A stretch of DNA of 64,000 nt from Prevotella intermedia ATCC 25611 = DSM 20706 (GTDB lineage Bacteria; Bacteroidota; Bacteroidia; Bacteroidales; Bacteroidaceae): assembly GCF_001953955.1 (NCBI RefSeq), contig NZ_CP019301.1, forward strand, positions 450,501 to 514,500, written 5' to 3'. Below the pieces are notes generated by a model. The model was not told the DNA's origin. It saw nothing but the letters and a program-made list of their open reading frames with translations, and ran no database searches. Shown piece after piece: positions 44,675-52,595 of this stretch (position 1 is its first letter; each line of letters opens with the position of its first letter). Both the position numbers and the translations under genes were made by a program.

Positions 44675-47257
44675 ATGCAGAAAAAGTTGAAACTCGCTGT
44701 GATTGCGCTCTGCAGTTCGTCAATGGTTGTTGCACAGAACAACAATAGCACCGACACGATACGGCACGAGCAGACACAGAATGTGATGGACGAATCAGCA
44801 TTTACGTTCACAGAAGCACAGTTAGGAGAGGATAACGACAGAAGTTCGAATGTTACTATCTTAAATTCAAATAGTAATGTGTACGCCTCTGAAGTCGGAT
44901 TTTTATATTCTCCATTACGCTTCAGATACCGTGCGTTAAGTCCAAAGTACAATGATGTTTACATCAATGGCGCACCAATGAACGATATGGAGAGCGGACA
45001 ATTCCGTTATTCGTTGGTAGGCGGACTCAACCAACAAACCCGAAATGTAGACTTTGCGCTCCCATTTGAGAATAACAACTTCTCATTGACTGATATGGCA
45101 GGAAGCAATAACTACGATTTCAGAGCAGGTTCGATGGCTGGCGGAAACCGCATAACCTTATCAGGTGCAAACCGAAATTACACATTAAGAGGAATGTACA
45201 CTTACGGTAGTGGTTTCAACAGCAAAGGCTGGGCGTTTGCAACCAACATTACTTATCGTTGGGCAAACCGCGGTTATGTAGAAGGAACTTTCTACAATGC
45301 ACTCTCTTACTTCTTCGGTGTTCAGAAAAAGTGGAACAACGGACACTCGCTCAGCTTCTCTACATGGGGTAATCCCACCGAGCGTGCATCGCAAGGAGCA
45401 AGCACCGACGAGGTTTATTGGTTGGTTAACGATTACCAATACAACCCTTATTGGGGTTACCAGAACGGCCATCGTCGCAACAGCCGTGTAGTAAACGACT
45501 TCGCTCCAGCAGCTATTTTCACTTGGGATTGGAAGATTAACGACAAAACAAAGCTCACGACAAGTCTGTTTGGAAAGTATTCGATGTATAAAAGCACCAA
45601 GCTGAACTACAACAATGCCGACAATCCACAGCCCGATTATTGGAAAAACTTGCCAAGTAGCTATTACGACGTATGGAACGAGCAAAACACTCGCTACCGC
45701 ACAGCGCAGGCATTTGCCGATTGGAATACAGCTGTTAATTGGTGGAAAAACAAGGAGAACCGCCAAATACAATGGGATAGACTTTACTATGCTAACCGTC
45801 AAGCTGCTGCAAACGGACAAGATGCACTCTACTACGTTCAAGCAAAGCATAACGACAACGCTACCATAACATTGTCTTCATCGCTCAATACACACATCGG
45901 TAAAGACAAAGTGTTCAACGTTGGCTTTATGGTTAGACAGAACTTCGGCCGTCATTACCAAACGATGGAAGACCTTTTGGGTGCCAAGAGTTTCCACAAC
46001 GTGAACACATACGCTATCGGAACTTACGCTGCAAACGACCCACGCATTCAGTATGACTTAAATACAATGGGCACACAAGGGCTCGGCGCATTGGTTTATG
46101 AAGGCGATAAGTTCGGCTACGACTACAATCTGAATGTGCGCCGTGGTACACTTTGGACAAACTTCTCGCATACTTTTGGCAACCTTCACTATATGGTTGG
46201 TGCCAAAATGGGCTACGACAATATGTACAGAGACGGCCACATGCGCAACGGAATGTTTGCTAACAACTCTTATGGAAAGAGCAAACACGCCGACTTCCTT
46301 ACAGGTGGCGGTAAGTTCAGTGGTACATGGACAATTGGCGGTGGCAATGCTGTCTCTCTCGGCTTAGGCTACGAACATCGCGCACCACAAGCAAACAATG
46401 CTTTTGTATCGCCTGAAATGAACAATGACTTCGTCCAGAACTTGCGCAACGAACGCATTTTCTCAAGCGAAATAAACTATCAATATGTCGGCAGCTGGCT
46501 CCGCGCCAACTTTAGTGCATACTACAACCACCTTACACACGTAACAGAGTGGCAGAACTTCTACTTCGACGATGCCAATTCGTTTACCTATGTCAGCATG
46601 ACTGGCATCAAAAAGAATTACTACGGTATAGAATTGGGACTTGACTTCAAACTCACAAGCTTCTTAAACTTCAAAGCTTTGGGAACTTGGAGCGAAGCAA
46701 AGAACATCAACAATGCTGACGTTATTTATATGAACTCTACAAAGAGCACCTTCTATAAAGACATTGTCTACAACGAAGGAATGCGCGAAAGCGGTACCCC
46801 TCTATCTGCATACAGCGGTATTTTGAGTTTCCATCAAAGCGGTTGGTTCATTGATTTGAAGGGTAACTACTATGATAGAATCTATCTTTCTTATGCTCCA
46901 AGCCTCCGTTATGGCAGCACTTTGCGCACAATGGGTACAAAATTTGGCGGTATTGATGCTGAAGGCAACTACACTCCATACGCTCAGAGCGAAGGAAAAG
47001 GCGGCTTTATGCTCGATGCTTCCGTTGGTAAGAACATCTATTTAAAGCGCGGAAGCCTTTCTATCAACTTGATGATAACCAACATTCTAAATAATCAGAA
47101 GATTGTTTCAGGTGGTTACGAACAGAGCAGAAGCAGCTATACAATCAATCAAACCACAGGCGAGGCTACCGCACGTGCATACGATTTCAACAAGAATCCT
47201 AAGAAATACTATGTAAATGGTATCAACGGAATGTTGAATATAGCCTATAAATTCTAA
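44675..47257 (+). CDS. TonB-dependent outer-membrane receptor, nucleic-acid locus
   Basis: An 860-residue outer-membrane barrel with signal peptide and a short plug. The early region (about 60-160) has plug-like segments (NDVYINGAPMND), and the rest is rich in aromatic, amphipathic strands, with a C-terminal NGINGMLNIAYKF strand ending in Phe. It lacks the carboxypeptidase-like extension of SusC. Two OB-fold lipoproteins follow immediately (gaps 12 and 37 bases) and a secreted nuclease gene stands divergent upstream, so uptake of nucleotides or oligonucleotides is a plausible cargo. Cargo is inference. Confidence 0.85.
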   Translation: MQKKLKLAVIALCSSSMVVAQNNNSTDTIRHEQTQNVMDESAFTFTEAQLGEDNDRSSNVTILNSNSNVYASEVGFLYSPLRFRYRALSPKYNDVYINGAPMNDMESGQFRYSLVGGLNQQTRNVDFALPFENNNFSLTDMAGSNNYDFRAGSMAGGNRITLSGANRNYTLRGMYTYGSGFNSKGWAFATNITYRWANRGYVEGTFYNALSYFFGVQKKWNNGHSLSFSTWGNPTERASQGASTDEVYWLVNDYQYNPYWGYQNGHRRNSRVVNDFAPAAIFTWDWKINDKTKLTTSLFGKYSMYKSTKLNYNNADNPQPDYWKNLPSSYYDVWNEQNTRYRTAQAFADWNTAVNWWKNKENRQIQWDRLYYANRQAAANGQDALYYVQAKHNDNATITLSSSLNTHIGKDKVFNVGFMVRQNFGRHYQTMEDLLGAKSFHNVNTYAIGTYAANDPRIQYDLNTMGTQGLGALVYEGDKFGYDYNLNVRRGTLWTNFSHTFGNLHYMVGAKMGYDNMYRDGHMRNGMFANNSYGKSKHADFLTGGGKFSGTWTIGGGNAVSLGLGYEHRAPQANNAFVSPEMNNDFVQNLRNERIFSSEINYQYVGSWLRANFSAYYNHLTHVTEWQNFYFDDANSFTYVSMTGIKKNYYGIELGLDFKLTSFLNFKALGTWSEAKNINNADVIYMNSTKSTFYKDIVYNEGMRESGTPLSAYSGILSFHQSGWFIDLKGNYYDRIYLSYAPSLRYGSTLRTMGTKFGGIDAEGNYTPYAQSEGKGGFMLDASVGKNIYLKRGSLSINLMITNILNNQKIVSGGYEQSRSSYTINQTTGEATARAYDFNKNPKKYYVNGINGMLNIAYKF

Positions 47258-47269
47258 AAGAAACAGGAT

Positions 47270-48598
47270 ATGAAGAATATAAAATATATAATGATGGCAG
47301 CAGTCTGCACCCTCTTTGCTTCGTGCATGGGCGACAGATATGCAGAAACCGATGAGGCTATGCCAGCGCCATACGGCAACAACGAACTGACAGAAACAAA
47401 TGTAATTTCCATTGCCGATCTCAAAACGAAGTTCGCAAAACCTATCAACACCGATTATCGCGAGGGAGTAAGCTATGAGCAAGTTACCGAAAACCTGCAA
47501 ATAAAAGGTATTGTTACAAGCTCGGACATAGCAGGTAACTTCTATAACGAAATAGCACTGCAAGACAAAACAGGTGCTATCATCGTTTCTGTTGGACAAA
47601 GTGGGCTTTACGGTATCCTTCCTATTGGAACGGAAGTGCTTATCGACTTGAAAGACCTTTATATAGGAAACTACGGTAAGCAAGCACAAATTGGAGTTCC
47701 AACAATGAATGCGAAGGGCACAACCTCTATCGGGCGCATTAGCCGCATCGTCTGGGACAAGCACTATAAGATTCTTTCTTTGGGTAATCTCGTAGAGGCT
47801 GAAGAGTTTGCAAATGGTTCTGCCAGCACCAATTGGACGCTTGAGAAAGATGCTGGTAAGCTCGGCATCATTCGCAACGTCAGCTTCAAGTCGAGCACAC
47901 CTTCCGTTAACGGTACCTTCGCTAACACAACAGGTGGTCCAGGCAGCGTTTCGTGGACTCTGAACGAGCAAGACGGCAAAAAAGTAATTGTCTACAACAG
48001 TAACTTCGCTAAGTTTGCAAATGCCAAAATCCCTACTGGCAAGGTTGATATTACAGGTATTTTCAAGCGTTTCAACAATCAATGGGAGATTATTATCCGC
48101 TCTCTTGATGATATCAAGCCTGTTGCACCAGCAGAGAAAGCGATTTACAGCAACTCGTTCGCAGAAGCACCAACCGACTGGATACTCGACCAAGGCACAC
48201 TTCCATCTGGCATAACGTTCGTTTGGAAATGGGTTTCTCCAACCTACGGAATGAAGGCTACGGCTTACGTTAATGGCAAACGATACGAAACCCACGCTCG
48301 TGCTACATCGCCACTTATCGACCTTACACAGGTGAAAAAGGCTACACTTATTTTCGACCACGCAGCTCGCTACTTCGGCGACTTCGACAAAGAACTGAAA
48401 GTACAAGCCTCTACCGACGGCAAAAACTGGAAAGACCTCGTCATCGACAAAAAGCCAACAGGCGAGAATTGGGACTTTGTAACTGCAAAAGCCGACCTGA
48501 CAGCTTACTGTGGTAAGAAGATTTACATTAGTTTCTTCTACAACAGTACGGAAACAACAGCTGCTACGTGGGAATTCAAGAACCTCATAGTAAAATAA
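47270..48598 (+). CDS. DUF5689-type lipoprotein with OB-fold and jelly-roll domains
   Basis: A 442-residue lipoprotein; lipobox FASC near residue 17. Residues about 60-150 form an OB-fold-like domain of DUF5689 type (VTENLQIKGIVTSSDIAGN start); the middle (about 160-280) may be a second OB-like domain; residues about 285-440 are a choice-of-anchor-J jelly-roll. OB folds often bind nucleic acid, which fits the nuclease neighbours. It probably sits on the surface next to the receptor of the preceding gene, 12 bases upstream. It is paralogous with the next gene over the C-terminal domain. Confidence 0.82.
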   Translation: MKNIKYIMMAAVCTLFASCMGDRYAETDEAMPAPYGNNELTETNVISIADLKTKFAKPINTDYREGVSYEQVTENLQIKGIVTSSDIAGNFYNEIALQDKTGAIIVSVGQSGLYGILPIGTEVLIDLKDLYIGNYGKQAQIGVPTMNAKGTTSIGRISRIVWDKHYKILSLGNLVEAEEFANGSASTNWTLEKDAGKLGIIRNVSFKSSTPSVNGTFANTTGGPGSVSWTLNEQDGKKVIVYNSNFAKFANAKIPTGKVDITGIFKRFNNQWEIIIRSLDDIKPVAPAEKAIYSNSFAEAPTDWILDQGTLPSGITFVWKWVSPTYGMKATAYVNGKRYETHARATSPLIDLTQVKKATLIFDHAARYFGDFDKELKVQASTDGKNWKDLVIDKKPTGENWDFVTAKADLTAYCGKKIYISFFYNSTETTAATWEFKNLIVK

Positions 48599-48635
48599 GA
48601 CATTAAGCATAGACAAACAAAACAGTAAAACAGAT

Positions 48636-49616
48636 ATGAAGAAATTAATTAATTCAATGTTCGCATTGGCTATCGCTGCTTTCACACTGACAAGTTGCGA
48701 AGATGTACCAATGCCATACGACATTACGTTCGAGAAAGACAACAAGACACCAGACCCTTCTGATATGGAGGCTAAAGGCACTGGTACGAAGGACGACCCT
48801 TTCAATATTGTAGCTGCACAGAACTATATTACCAAAGGAGAAGGGCTCGACAAGGAAGTCTATGTAAAGGGTATCGTCGTAAGTGTTCAGGAAATCAACA
48901 CCCAATACGGCAATGCCACCTACTACATCTCTGACGATGGCACCACTACCAACCAGTTCTACGTTTTCCGTGGAAAAGCTTTGGGCAATGTGAAGTTCAC
49001 AGACAGCAATAAAATCAAGAAGGGCGACAAGGTTATTATTTGCGGTAAGCTGATGACACATACCAATGGCGTCAAGCAGCTTGGTCAAGGCAACTACATC
49101 TATTCGCTTAATGGACAGGTGCAAGAAACCACTCCACCTACCAATACAGGCTTAGATGTAACGTTCGACAACAACATTGCCAACTTCACTATCGTAGATG
49201 TAAAGGCACTCCCCGAAGGTTTGACAAAGGTATGGTTCCACGATGCCAACTTCAAACAAATGAAGGCAACAGGCCGTGCCAACAACACCAACTATGAAAC
49301 GCAAAGCCGCCTCGTCTCTCCTGCATTCAGCTTAAAGGGCATGAACACAGCTACCCTGACTTTCAACAATGCCTTGAACTATTTGAAGTCGGCGGCTCTC
49401 AACGATGCTGTCAAGGTACTTGTTTCTACCGATGGCAACAACTGGAAGCCATTGGCTATCAACAATCCTCCTTCAGGCAAGAATTGGAACTTCGTAGATT
49501 CTACTTGCGACTTGAAAGAGTATGCTGGTCAGGAAAAAGTATTCGTTGCGTTTGAATACAACAGTACCAAAGAAATCGCCACAACATGGGAAATTAAGAA
49601 AGTTACGGTAAAGTAA
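48636..49616 (+). CDS. Lipoprotein with OB-fold and jelly-roll domains
   Basis: A 326-residue lipoprotein, lipobox LTSC near residue 21. Residues about 50-165 form an OB-fold of the YhcR/DUF6359-like sort (GTGTKDDPFNIVAAQNYI, then EVYVKGIVVSV). Residues about 175-326 are a choice-of-anchor-J domain that clearly matches the C-terminus of the preceding protein (STDGNNWK versus STDGKNWK; EYNSTKEIATTWE versus FYNSTETTAATWE). This is a shortened paralogue and the third gene of the operon. Capture of extracellular nucleic acid or nucleotides is inferred from fold and neighbours. Confidence 0.8.
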   Translation: MKKLINSMFALAIAAFTLTSCEDVPMPYDITFEKDNKTPDPSDMEAKGTGTKDDPFNIVAAQNYITKGEGLDKEVYVKGIVVSVQEINTQYGNATYYISDDGTTTNQFYVFRGKALGNVKFTDSNKIKKGDKVIICGKLMTHTNGVKQLGQGNYIYSLNGQVQETTPPTNTGLDVTFDNNIANFTIVDVKALPEGLTKVWFHDANFKQMKATGRANNTNYETQSRLVSPAFSLKGMNTATLTFNNALNYLKSAALNDAVKVLVSTDGNNWKPLAINNPPSGKNWNFVDSTCDLKEYAGQEKVFVAFEYNSTKEIATTWEIKKVTVK

Positions 49617-49656
49617 AAAACTATCCTGAATATTTGGCAGGGTGCAGAATTATTCG

Positions 49657-49664
49657 TAATTTTG
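49657..49664 (+). promoter_or_regulatory. -7 promoter motif of rpmE
   Basis: TAATTTTG, 91 bases ahead of the ATG at 49756, so rpmE is not dependent on the TonB operon. Confidence 0.7.
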
Positions 49665-49755
49665 CACCTTGTGAGTATATGGTGGCGAAATGCTACTTAT
49701 ACGACACGCTGCAAACAGCGAAATTTTTATTAATAATAAAACATATAAAAGTAAA

Positions 49756-50007
49756 ATGAAAAAAGGTATTCACCCAGACAACTATCGCCCCGTCGTATTC
49801 AAAGATATGTCCAACGGCGATATGTTCCTTTCAAGATCTACATGCAAATCTAACGATACTGTAGAGTTTGAAGGCGAAACTTACCCATTGGTTAAAGTCG
49901 AAATCTCAAGCACCTCTCACCCATTCTATACAGGTAAGAGCAAACTTGTGGACACTGCAGGTCGCGTAGACCGCTTCATGAACCGTTACGGTAAGTTGAA
50001 GAAGTAA
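49756..50007 (+). CDS. rpmE2: 50S ribosomal protein bL31, type B
   Basis: An 83-residue bL31 of the Cys-poor type B form, which lacks the zinc-binding CxxC pair and is favoured when zinc is scarce. [17 protein letters not shown] at the start and [13 protein letters not shown] are diagnostic. The start at 49756 replaces a longer frame from 49690. It has its own promoter and terminator, and its place inside the nuclease locus is probably chance. Confidence 0.95.
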   Translation: MKKGIHPDNYRPVVFKDMSNGDMFLSRSTCKSNDTVEFEGETYPLVKVEISSTSHPFYTGKSKLVDTAGRVDRFMNRYGKLKK

Positions 50008-50032
50008 AACGATATACCCACAACAGTATAAG

Positions 50033-50075
50033 GTGCGGTCAAACGTAGTTGCATATGCGTTTGCCCGCACTTTTT
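50033..50075 (+). terminator. Intrinsic terminator of rpmE
   Basis: GTGCGGTCAAACG pairs with CGTTTGCCCGCAC (13 bp, one mismatch) and is followed by TTTTT. Confidence 0.85.
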
Positions 50076-50131
50076 CTTTTCCAGCAATATAAAATTAGAA
50101 TCAACAGACAATAACCAAACCATCAGGACAA

Positions 50132-51070
50132 ATGAATCCTACAAAACCTTTATCAGGTATCTTCTCTCTTCTTTTCGTTGCAGCTATTTTCCTCTCGGCT
50201 TGTGGCAGCGACAACAGTAATTCGCCCGACGATGACAACGGCAAAGCCATTGCCAACAACAAGAATTCCAATCTAAAAGAGGGCAACCAATATACACATC
50301 GCTTGGAGTTCCCGAAAGTTAAAGGTAGCAAAAACATCGTTGTTACACATATAGACCAAAGCACAGACGAAGTAAACTATAGCATTGAATGGGACGGTGA
50401 AAAGAAATCGAACCGCTGGACTTGCTATCAGCTATACCAAAGCAACAGCAAATGGAACGTAGGCAGATGGTATGGCAACCCACAATATCCTTCCGACCCT
50501 TTGATTCCTGCTTCTATGGCATTCAGCTACGACCCCTATTGGAACACTGGCTACGACCATGGGCACCTTTGTCCTTCAGCAGACCGCAGAAATACAGAAG
50601 AAGCACAAAAGCAAACCTTCTACATCAGCAATATGCAACCACAGCTTAGCGCATTCAACGGCAGTGCGAAAGGTGGCGGTATTTGGCTGACAATGGAAAA
50701 CAAAATACGTGCTGCGTTCAATATAAACTCAAAAGACACAATGTTTATATGCCGTGGCGGCACCATCGACGAGTCATCTAAAGTGAAAGCCTACCTACGC
50801 AATGGCTTCATCGTGCCAGGCTATTTCTTCTCGGCAGCACTGATGAAATACTATAACTATGCGCACAAGAAGTGGGAATACAAAGCCATCGGATTTTGGT
50901 TTAAACACGAAAACAACCAAGATTCATCGCTTAAACCTTATGTTGTAAACATAAAAGAGCTTGAAGAACTCACCCATATAGACTTCTTCTGCAATCTCCC
51001 AGACGACATAGAGAAGAAAGTTGAGGGACTGAACAAGGACATTATCATAAACTTGTGGAACATTAAATAA
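50132..51070 (+). CDS. NUC1-family (DNA/RNA non-specific) endonuclease lipoprotein
   Basis: A 312-residue lipoprotein, lipobox LSAC near residue 24, followed by GSDNSNSPDDDNG, an acidic stretch suggesting surface export. The NUC1 active-site motif is YDHGHLCPSADR near residue 148, with His as general base; a downstream Asn in ISNMQPQ helps bind the metal. It would degrade DNA and RNA at the cell surface and feed the neighbouring receptor. A DHGH rather than DRGH motif is common in Bacteroidota members. It lies 124 bases beyond rpmE. Confidence 0.93.
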   Translation: MNPTKPLSGIFSLLFVAAIFLSACGSDNSNSPDDDNGKAIANNKNSNLKEGNQYTHRLEFPKVKGSKNIVVTHIDQSTDEVNYSIEWDGEKKSNRWTCYQLYQSNSKWNVGRWYGNPQYPSDPLIPASMAFSYDPYWNTGYDHGHLCPSADRRNTEEAQKQTFYISNMQPQLSAFNGSAKGGGIWLTMENKIRAAFNINSKDTMFICRGGTIDESSKVKAYLRNGFIVPGYFFSAALMKYYNYAHKKWEYKAIGFWFKHENNQDSSLKPYVVNIKELEELTHIDFFCNLPDDIEKKVEGLNKDIIINLWNIK

Positions 51071-51097
51071 CGAAACGACAAGCGAAAAAACAACCCA

Positions 51098-51293
51098 TAA
51101 AGCTGTAAATATTTTTCATAAGAATATCTATTGCATAACACTCTCATTATCAACGCAATGCAAAACCTATTGTTTTGCATTGTAAAAGCGTAGGTTTTAC
51201 ACGGTAAAAGCGGCTCTTTTGCATCGCAAAACAGCCGCTTTCGCAATGCCAAATCGAAATTATCATTTTCCTTACGAATTATCCTTACAAAAC
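51098..51293 (-). repeat. Composite intergenic repeat, copy 10 (type G-G-T)
   Basis: Lies between convergent genes. Slot 1 GGCTG pairs with slot 2 GAGCC with one mismatch; slot 3 is CCTAC. Same slot set as copy 11. The outer box starts CTGTAAATATTTTTCA. Confidence 0.92.
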
Positions 51294-51372
51294 CAAAGAA
51301 TTTCTTTAGCATTTGAAATAAGCAATAAAAAGAAAACCACACTACTGAAACTCCACTGTGCCCACACATAAA

Positions 51373-51404
51373 AAGCCTCGTTCAGACTTCTCCAAACGAG
51401 GCTT
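51373..51404. terminator. Hairpin terminator after the 51430 lipoprotein gene
   Basis: AAGCCTCGTT pairs with AACGAGGCTT (10 bp, 12-base loop), 26 bases beyond the stop of the minus-strand gene. Confidence 0.8.
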
Positions 51405-51429
51405 CTTAATAATTTTAGAATCAGAAGTT

Positions 51430-52251
51430 TTATCTTTCTCTCAAGCCACTAACAGCTTTTGCCTTGTGCTCGGCTGCATCATTCAGCGTTGCTTTACCAA
51501 ACACTTCGCCTGCAATCTTTCCTGTTGCGGTGCGCGACTTCACCATTCTGCCCTTACCATTGCTGGTTGCTTGGCGTGCTAAATCTATAACAAATTCGTC
51601 GGTAGTATTCGTGCTGACCCCGTAACCGTAGAAGGTATCGTAGCCTTTTGCTTTTTCATAACCAAGGTGGAAGCCTTTTTTAGAAGATTTTGCGTCCATT
51701 CTAAAGATAGTTCCCGACTTGGTATACTTAATATAAATATCGCCATTCTTATCTACAAACCACGAGAAGTCTAACGTTTGTGTTGCACCGTTGTCTGCCG
51801 TATCAACCTCTGTACCGTGTCCACTCAACGAATTCTTTGACGATTCGTACTGGAAGAACTTCATATTGGCATGGAAAGTTTGCGACATGCGCTTCCCTTT
51901 TTCATCAAAATAGATGGTCATATCGCCAGCCCACTCTCCCGTAAGCATCTGAACTTCTGCCATTAATGGGTCGTTTTCTTTTGGGTTGTAGTTGTCTATA
52001 TAGCCGTAATTTACTGCTTCCATAAACTTTGCAAGCTCTACTGCCGTAGCCGACGGATAGTGGTACAAGAACCAGTCTCGGGTTGTATAGTAATCAGCTC
52101 CACTGGGATACGTATACCAATAACTCCGAACAGCCTCTGTTACAAGGTCATTGTAATAGTAATGATACTCTTCCTCGTTATCACAACTTGTAAAACCTGC
52201 GGGGACAGCCACCAACGTAAGTGCCATTAAAAACTTAGTAATCTGTTTCAT
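51430..52251 (-). CDS. Lipoprotein of unknown function
   Basis: A 273-residue lipoprotein I do not recognise. Lipobox FTSC near residue 23 followed by DNEEE, matching the acidic surface-export signal. Residues about 30-90 are Tyr-rich (EEYHYYYNDLVTEAV), and the rest reads as beta-rich. No catalytic motif is evident. A -7 motif lies at 52290-52297. Composition and length resemble many Bacteroidales surface lipoproteins of unknown role. Confidence 0.75.
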   Translation of the reverse strand: MKQITKFLMALTLVAVPAGFTSCDNEEEYHYYYNDLVTEAVRSYWYTYPSGADYYTTRDWFLYHYPSATAVELAKFMEAVNYGYIDNYNPKENDPLMAEVQMLTGEWAGDMTIYFDEKGKRMSQTFHANMKFFQYESSKNSLSGHGTEVDTADNGATQTLDFSWFVDKNGDIYIKYTKSGTIFRMDAKSSKKGFHLGYEKAKGYDTFYGYGVSTNTTDEFVIDLARQATSNGKGRMVKSRTATGKIAGEVFGKATLNDAAEHKAKAVSGLRER

Positions 52252-52289
52252 AATCGTAACTTTTTATGTTTATAATCTTTTCAATACCG

Positions 52290-52297
52290 CAAAATTA
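52290..52297 (-). promoter_or_regulatory. -7 promoter motif of the 51430 lipoprotein gene
   Basis: TAATTTTG on the minus strand, 38 bases ahead of the start codon. Confidence 0.65.
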
Positions 52298-52435
52298 GAG
52301 AATATAACAAACTATTGAAATTCTTTTTCTCTATTTTGCAATAGGGAAATCCCTACGAAGATATATTGAAAATGGTTCTTTAAACTTTTTAATGAATTTT
52401 TACAACCATGAAGTAGTGTTTTCAAAATAATTCTG

Positions 52436-52443
52436 TAATTTTG
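52436..52443 (+). promoter_or_regulatory. -7 promoter motif of the T9SS CxxC gene
   Basis: TAATTTTG, leaving a leader of about 150 bases that contains a hairpin AACAATATA/TATATTGTT (52489-52514). Confidence 0.65.
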
Positions 52444-52595
52444 TATTTAATACATAGTACTATCTAAAGAGAGGAGCAAAGAATTTACAACAATATACTA
52501 AGAAATATATTGTTACCTCAAAATAAAGATAAAAAAACGTGTTAAATAATGCCGTAATAACCAAATACGGAATATTAACTTAAATTTTCACAAAT

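Noticed and set aside
47108-48805. 565-codon minus-strand ORF
   Set aside because: Shadow of the DUF5689 lipoprotein and receptor genes; composition is implausible and there are no domain motifs.
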